Positions 61,482 to 64,000 of a DNA stretch of 64,000 nt are shown piece after piece (the stretch's first letter is position 1; every line of letters begins with the position of its first letter). The DNA is from Anderseniella sp963700885 (GTDB lineage Bacteria; Pseudomonadota; Alphaproteobacteria; Rhizobiales; Aestuariivirgaceae), in contig CAVOZJ010000016.1 in NCBI GenBank assembly GCA_963700885.1, positions 186,001 through 250,000 on the forward strand, given 5' to 3'. The notes beneath the pieces were generated by a model that ran no database searches, was not told the DNA's origin, and was given only the letters and a program-made list of their open reading frames with translations. A program made the position numbers and the translations under genes.

Positions 61482-62267
61482 ATGGATTATGAATTAGGGT
61501 TGGGCTCACATCCATCCAAACCGGTGCAAACCAGTGCGAACGGCTTTGGTGAATGGCTCAGTGTTTCTGAAGCAGTAGTTTTCTGTGAGCAAAACGGACT
61601 TTCCCGAACGCCGAAGACCGTTCGCAAATGGGCGCTGCGATCTCATCAAGATCCAGACAATAGCGATTTGACCGCTCGCCGTGAGGACGTAGACAATGGG
61701 TTTCGCTGGGTCATAGAGCGCACTTCCCTGCTGCGAAAGGTCGATCAGGAATTGGAGTTCGAGGCTCGGCGAACAATCCCGGACGACAATCATCGTGCTT
61801 CTGCTGGTTCAGACACTTCCAACCAGGAGCGTATAGGTAGGGTGAAAGAAATTGGCCATATCGAAGAAAGCACATTGGAAGAACCTGTGAGAACGGGTCC
61901 GAACCCCTCCGCACAGGTTCACCTAAGTTCGTCTCCAGAAACTCTTGGAAAGACTGACGAGAACCTAGCTGAACCCGTACATACTGGTTCACCCGCCTCC
62001 AAACCGGGGCGCTCTGATGCTGCCATTGTTGAGCAACTACAAGCTCGCATTGAAGACCTGAAAAGCGAGGTTGAGTTCTACCGCGACGAGTTGAAGGATC
62101 GCCGCCATACGACGCTTGCTCTCACCGATGTGATAGAGGCCTTTCGCTTAACAGCCGCTACCAATGCATCGAAGGCCCAAGAACGCTCAGAACGTCGATC
62201 GCATGACATCCGTCCACATGGCGCGGGGGATAGCTGGCCGAGCGAGAATACATCTGATGCGGTATAA
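61482..62267 (+). CDS. HTH and coiled-coil protein (replication/partition type)
   Basis: 261 residues from ATG 61482 (no ribosome site; possibly leaderless). N-terminal winged-helix-like part (about 18-85, GEWLSVSEAVVFCEQNGLSR, TPKTVRKWALRSHQD, FRWVIERTSLLRKVDQELEF), a Pro/Ser/Thr-rich linker (about 110-180, repeated EPVRTG / EPVHTG) and a coiled coil (about 185-235, AAIVEQLQARIEDLKSEVEF). Resembles plasmid DNA-binding proteins with a coiled tail (KfrA-like). Next to the HTH_36 protein and operator-like palindromes, so a role in replication or maintenance is likely. Confidence 0.7.
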   Translation: MDYELGLGSHPSKPVQTSANGFGEWLSVSEAVVFCEQNGLSRTPKTVRKWALRSHQDPDNSDLTARREDVDNGFRWVIERTSLLRKVDQELEFEARRTIPDDNHRASAGSDTSNQERIGRVKEIGHIEESTLEEPVRTGPNPSAQVHLSSSPETLGKTDENLAEPVHTGSPASKPGRSDAAIVEQLQARIEDLKSEVEFYRDELKDRRHTTLALTDVIEAFRLTAATNASKAQERSERRSHDIRPHGAGDSWPSENTSDAV

Positions 62268-62268
62268 T
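62263..62268 (+). promoter_or_regulatory. TATAAT -10 hexamer directly before the HTH_36 gene
   Basis: TATAAT ends 7 bp before ATG 62276, which would place the transcription start at or next to the start codon (leaderless message). It overlaps the stop of the upstream gene. No good -35 seen. Confidence 0.45.
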
Positions 62269-62275
62269 TTCATGC

Positions 62276-62635
62276 ATGGGGGAATTCAGGAACGGAGAAC
62301 TCAAGAACATTGGAGACCTGATCGGCCAGCGCACGATCGTTTTTCAAGGTGCTGATGCCTTCACAGAGAAAGGCTTCACCCAAGTTCCAAATGCCATCCT
62401 GAGATCGAAGAAACTGTCTATGGGTGCCAAGCTCACTTATGCCGCGCTGCTCAGTTACGCTTGGTCGAACGACTTTTGCTTTCCCGGTCAGCAGCGCTTG
62501 GCAGATGATATCGGTGTCACTCGCCAGACTGCCAACGAGTATATCGGAGAGTTGAAGAAGAAGGGCTTTGTGAATGTGAAGCGCAAGGGCCAGGGCCGTA
62601 CCAACATCTATGAGTTGAAGGTGAGGAAGGGTTGA
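62276..62635 (+). CDS. HTH_36-type DNA-binding protein, likely replication initiator or regulator
   Basis: 119 residues. FTQVPNAILRSKKLSMGAKL, TYAALLSYAWSNDFCFPGQQ, RLADDIGVTRQTANEYIGEL, KKKGFVNVKRKGQGRTNIYE: a full winged-helix domain of the kind at the N-terminus of plasmid/phage initiators. It is short, ending after the wing, so it may be an initiator lacking a catalytic part or a repressor. The two GTCGG-N5-CCGAC sites just downstream are candidate targets. Confidence 0.75.
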   Translation: MGEFRNGELKNIGDLIGQRTIVFQGADAFTEKGFTQVPNAILRSKKLSMGAKLTYAALLSYAWSNDFCFPGQQRLADDIGVTRQTANEYIGELKKKGFVNVKRKGQGRTNIYELKVRKG

Positions 62636-62658
62636 TCTGCCTCTGCAGCCAATATCCT

Positions 62659-62722
62659 GATGTCGGAATTCCCGACATCTAGATGTCAGCTATCACGACA
62701 ACCAGCCGTCGGTTTTCCCGAC
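62659..62722. repeat. Two GTCGG-N5-CCGAC palindromes, candidate operator or origin iterons
   Basis: GTCGGAATTCCCGAC (62662-62676, inside a longer GATGTCGG...CCGACATC) and GTCGGTTTTCCCGAC (62708-62722), 46 bp apart; a half site GATGTCAG lies between. The rest of 62636-62916 is non-coding and ends at the arm-type motif. Confidence 0.6.
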
Positions 62723-62916
62723 ACTAATAAGATACAGAAAAGAAGATTGAGATATTAAGATTCAGAAGGGTCAGTAAAGAAGGAAATTTGCGCGTGATTG
62801 AACCGAACCTTCCAGGCCTGTCTGTTGGGGTTTTATGCAAATTGCCGAGATCAGCAAAGAAAGCGGCCGCGACTGCGAGGCATTGATTGGCTACAATGAC
62901 ATGAGCATTCCGCCCA

Positions 62917-62942
62917 CATTTGCGTGCCTAATGCGTGCCTAA
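62917..62942 (+). repeat. Tandem TGCGTGCCTAA motif at the right end
   Basis: Same tandem as 1388-1412, 31 bp before the right attachment repeat. Same orientation as the left copy. Confidence 0.6.
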
Positions 62943-62973
62943 GAATAAATGGTAAATTCTAAGTCTTTGAAAA

Positions 62974-63021
62974 GGCTGGCTGGGGAACCTGGATTCGAAC
63001 CAGGACTAACGGAGTCAGAGT
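62974..63021 (-). repeat. Right attachment repeat, part of intact tRNA-Gln
   Basis: Identical to 1223-1270; here the sequence continues into the 5' half of the tRNA. Confidence 0.93.
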
Positions 63022-63050
63022 CCGTGGGTCTACCGTTAACCTATTCCCCA
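62977..63050 (-). tRNA. tRNA-Gln (anticodon CTG)
   Basis: 74 bases with encoded CCA. Acceptor TGGGGAA/TTCCCCA with G discriminator, D arm GGTT...ACC, anticodon stem ACGGA/TCCGT with loop CTCTGAC giving CTG (reads CAG), and T loop TTCGAAT. The last 45 bases form the integration site; integration keeps the gene complete. Confidence 0.95.
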
Positions 63051-63308
63051 CCGGTCAGCCATGCGAAGTGTGTGAGTGGCTTAGCCAATTCGCACGGCGA
63101 GTGTCAAGCCTTGCCGTTGGACGCCCGTGCGTTTGTGTCGCCTGCCAACCGGATCGTGCCGTCTGGCAGTTCCGGCAACATCATTTGAAACCAGATTGAC
63201 TCACCTGGCTGGATCAGGATGCTTCTGCTCGATGAACCAGGGCAACATCAGCCGTTCATGCCGAACGGCTGATGCTCTAGCCGCGGGGCAGCTTTTGCGG
63301 CAGGGAGT
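63051..63308. other. Chromosomal flank between tRNA-Gln and the ATPase gene
   Basis: No gene recognised in 258 bp; expected to hold the tRNA promoter. Confidence 0.4.
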
Positions 63309-64000
63309 TCAGCCGGTATCGCCAGCCTTGGGTGCTGGCTGGGCCTGCGCCGGCGCCATCGCGGCCGCCGTTACGGCTTCCAGGCGATCAGGTCGAGAGG
63401 CTTCTTGAGCAGCGAGGAGGAGGTGCCGGCCTATGGTTGCGGCGCGGCAGCCGGCGCTGCGGCGCCGGTTGGGGAGCGGCCTGTGGCCGGGCGCCATCGG
63501 CGGTTGCTGCCGCGGTGCGGTCGCTGCGGCGGGCATGGACTGTGGCATTTGCTGTGCATGGGCTGTGGCATGGCCTGCGGTACGGCACCGGCTGCGGCGC
63601 GATCTCGGTTGGGCCTGGGGCGTGCAGGGCGGCACGACGGCCGTTGTGCCCACGGCCGGCTCCAGGTGCAGGCCCGCATGGTCCCGGCCCGTGTCCGCGT
63701 AGTCGACTTGCGTAGGACTGCATGCGCCAGCGTGCGACGATGGCGTCGAGGAAGCCATCTTCGGCACATCGATCGCCCAGTTGCGGGTAAACGACGCCGT
63801 GGAGCTCTTTGGCAGCGCATGCCGAGGCAGCAGGTCGAACTTGATACGGGTCGGCAGTGACACACCTTCACCGAAGGTCACTGCTTCGCCGGTGCCCATC
63901 GTCGGCATGAACTCCAGCAGCGAAGCAGCCGCATCCGAGATGCCGGCGCGCAGGATGTCCTGGTCGCGTTCGTTGGTCAGGCGCATCGAGAATACCGTGT
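63309..64000 (-). pseudogene. HerA-like (DUF853) ATPase C-terminus, runs off the window, apparent frameshift
   Basis: From the right edge: MRLTNERDQDILRAGISDAA, LEFMPTMGTGEAVTFGEGVS, LPTRIKFDLLP, FTRNWAIDVPKM, the arginine-finger and sheet end of a HerA/DUF853 helicase. At about 63752 one base seems missing: GFLDAIVARWRMQSYA, the expected continuation, is in the next frame. The tail is Pro/Ala/Gln-rich in all frames, so the true end is unclear. Chromosomal, outside the island. Confidence 0.75.

Larger units (their letters stand above)
1223..63021. mobile_element. Integrated genomic island / candidate integrative mobilizable element in tRNA-Gln
   Basis: Bounded by a 48-bp perfect direct repeat (1223-1270 and 62974-63021), the 3' half of tRNA-Gln. 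The intact tRNA is at the right end; a tyrosine integrase lies 143 bp inside the left repeat and an AlpA-like protein follows. Tandem TGCGTGCCTAA motifs occur near both ends (1388-1412, 62917-62942). Backbone genes (DUF736, DUF3768, two VirD4/HerA ATPases, replication-relaxation protein, primase-like and HTH proteins) cluster at the two ends; cargo and IS debris fill the middle. No VirB-type mating-pore genes are seen, so transfer would need a helper. Boundaries are seen directly; mobility is inferred. Confidence 0.88.

Noticed and set aside
61156..61515. Minus-strand frame between the YbaY-MliC-META gene and the right-end backbone
   Set aside because: No ribosome site, no family resemblance, and it overlaps both neighbours; left as an unassigned gap.
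63332..63860. Overlapping GC-rich frames on the plus strand at the right edge
   Set aside because: They are antisense to the HerA-like ATPase C-terminus and are low-complexity Ala/Gly/Arg sequence.
1..64000. CRISPR array
   Set aside because: No regularly spaced short direct repeats with unique spacers and no cas genes were seen; the repeats present are IS ends and duplications.

Overview
The window reads as alphaproteobacterial DNA, probably Hyphomicrobiales-like. The evidence is DUF736, DUF3768, DUF2092 and DUF1254/DUF1214 proteins, AlpA/integrase types common in that class, and moderate-to-high GC. Almost all of it (about 1223-63021) is one integrated element. A 48-bp direct repeat, the 3' half of a tRNA-Gln gene, lies at 1223-1270. 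It recurs at 62974-63021, where it is part of an intact tRNA-Gln(CTG) on the minus strand. A tyrosine integrase sits just inside the left repeat. Outside the element are an IS630 copy and a recombinase remnant on the left, and the end of a HerA-like ATPase gene on the right.

Element backbone, left: integrase (1414-2556), AlpA-like excisionase (3051-3230), a minus-strand DUF736 / DUF3768 / unknown gene group (6272-7446), then a plus-strand operon. That operon holds two VirD4/HerA-like ATPases, a small membrane protein between them and a replication-relaxation family protein (8121-13081). A 674-bp gap with interleaved inverted repeats separates the two groups. A CHC2-type primase-like gene lies at 15653. 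Backbone, right: an HTH/coiled-coil protein and an HTH replication-type protein (61482-62635) with two identical-format palindromes. No type IV secretion mating-pore genes are visible, so the element looks mobilizable rather than self-conjugative.

The cargo (about 13-60 kb) is rich in exported proteins. There are nine whole or broken DUF1254/DUF1214 genes, including a four-gene operon at 43557-48453. Three DUF2092 genes each pair with a secreted Arg-, Pro- or His-rich protein. Other cargo: DUF3604 with a PpiC / HupE-UreJ / dihaem cytochrome c operon, a lytic transglycosylase, an AI-2E family transporter, a MscS channel, a patatin-like lipase with a newly noticed coupled 45-codon ORF, a PafA-like phosphatase, two SphA/porin-like exported proteins, a metallophosphoesterase, a frameshifted alkyl-sulfatase-like gene and a YbaY-MliC-META protein. 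FNR/FixK-like palindromes (TTGAN-N4-NTCAA) stand before several exported-protein genes.

The cargo is heavily scarred. I see IS630, IS5, IS30, IS3, IS66, IS110, IS1380, IS1182 and IS1595 remnants, two miniature elements, a 1278-bp direct duplication (25520-26797 and 35373-36650) and a roughly 310-bp inverted duplication that places the metallophosphoesterase promoter in front of the DUF1254 operon. Many genes are truncated or frameshifted.
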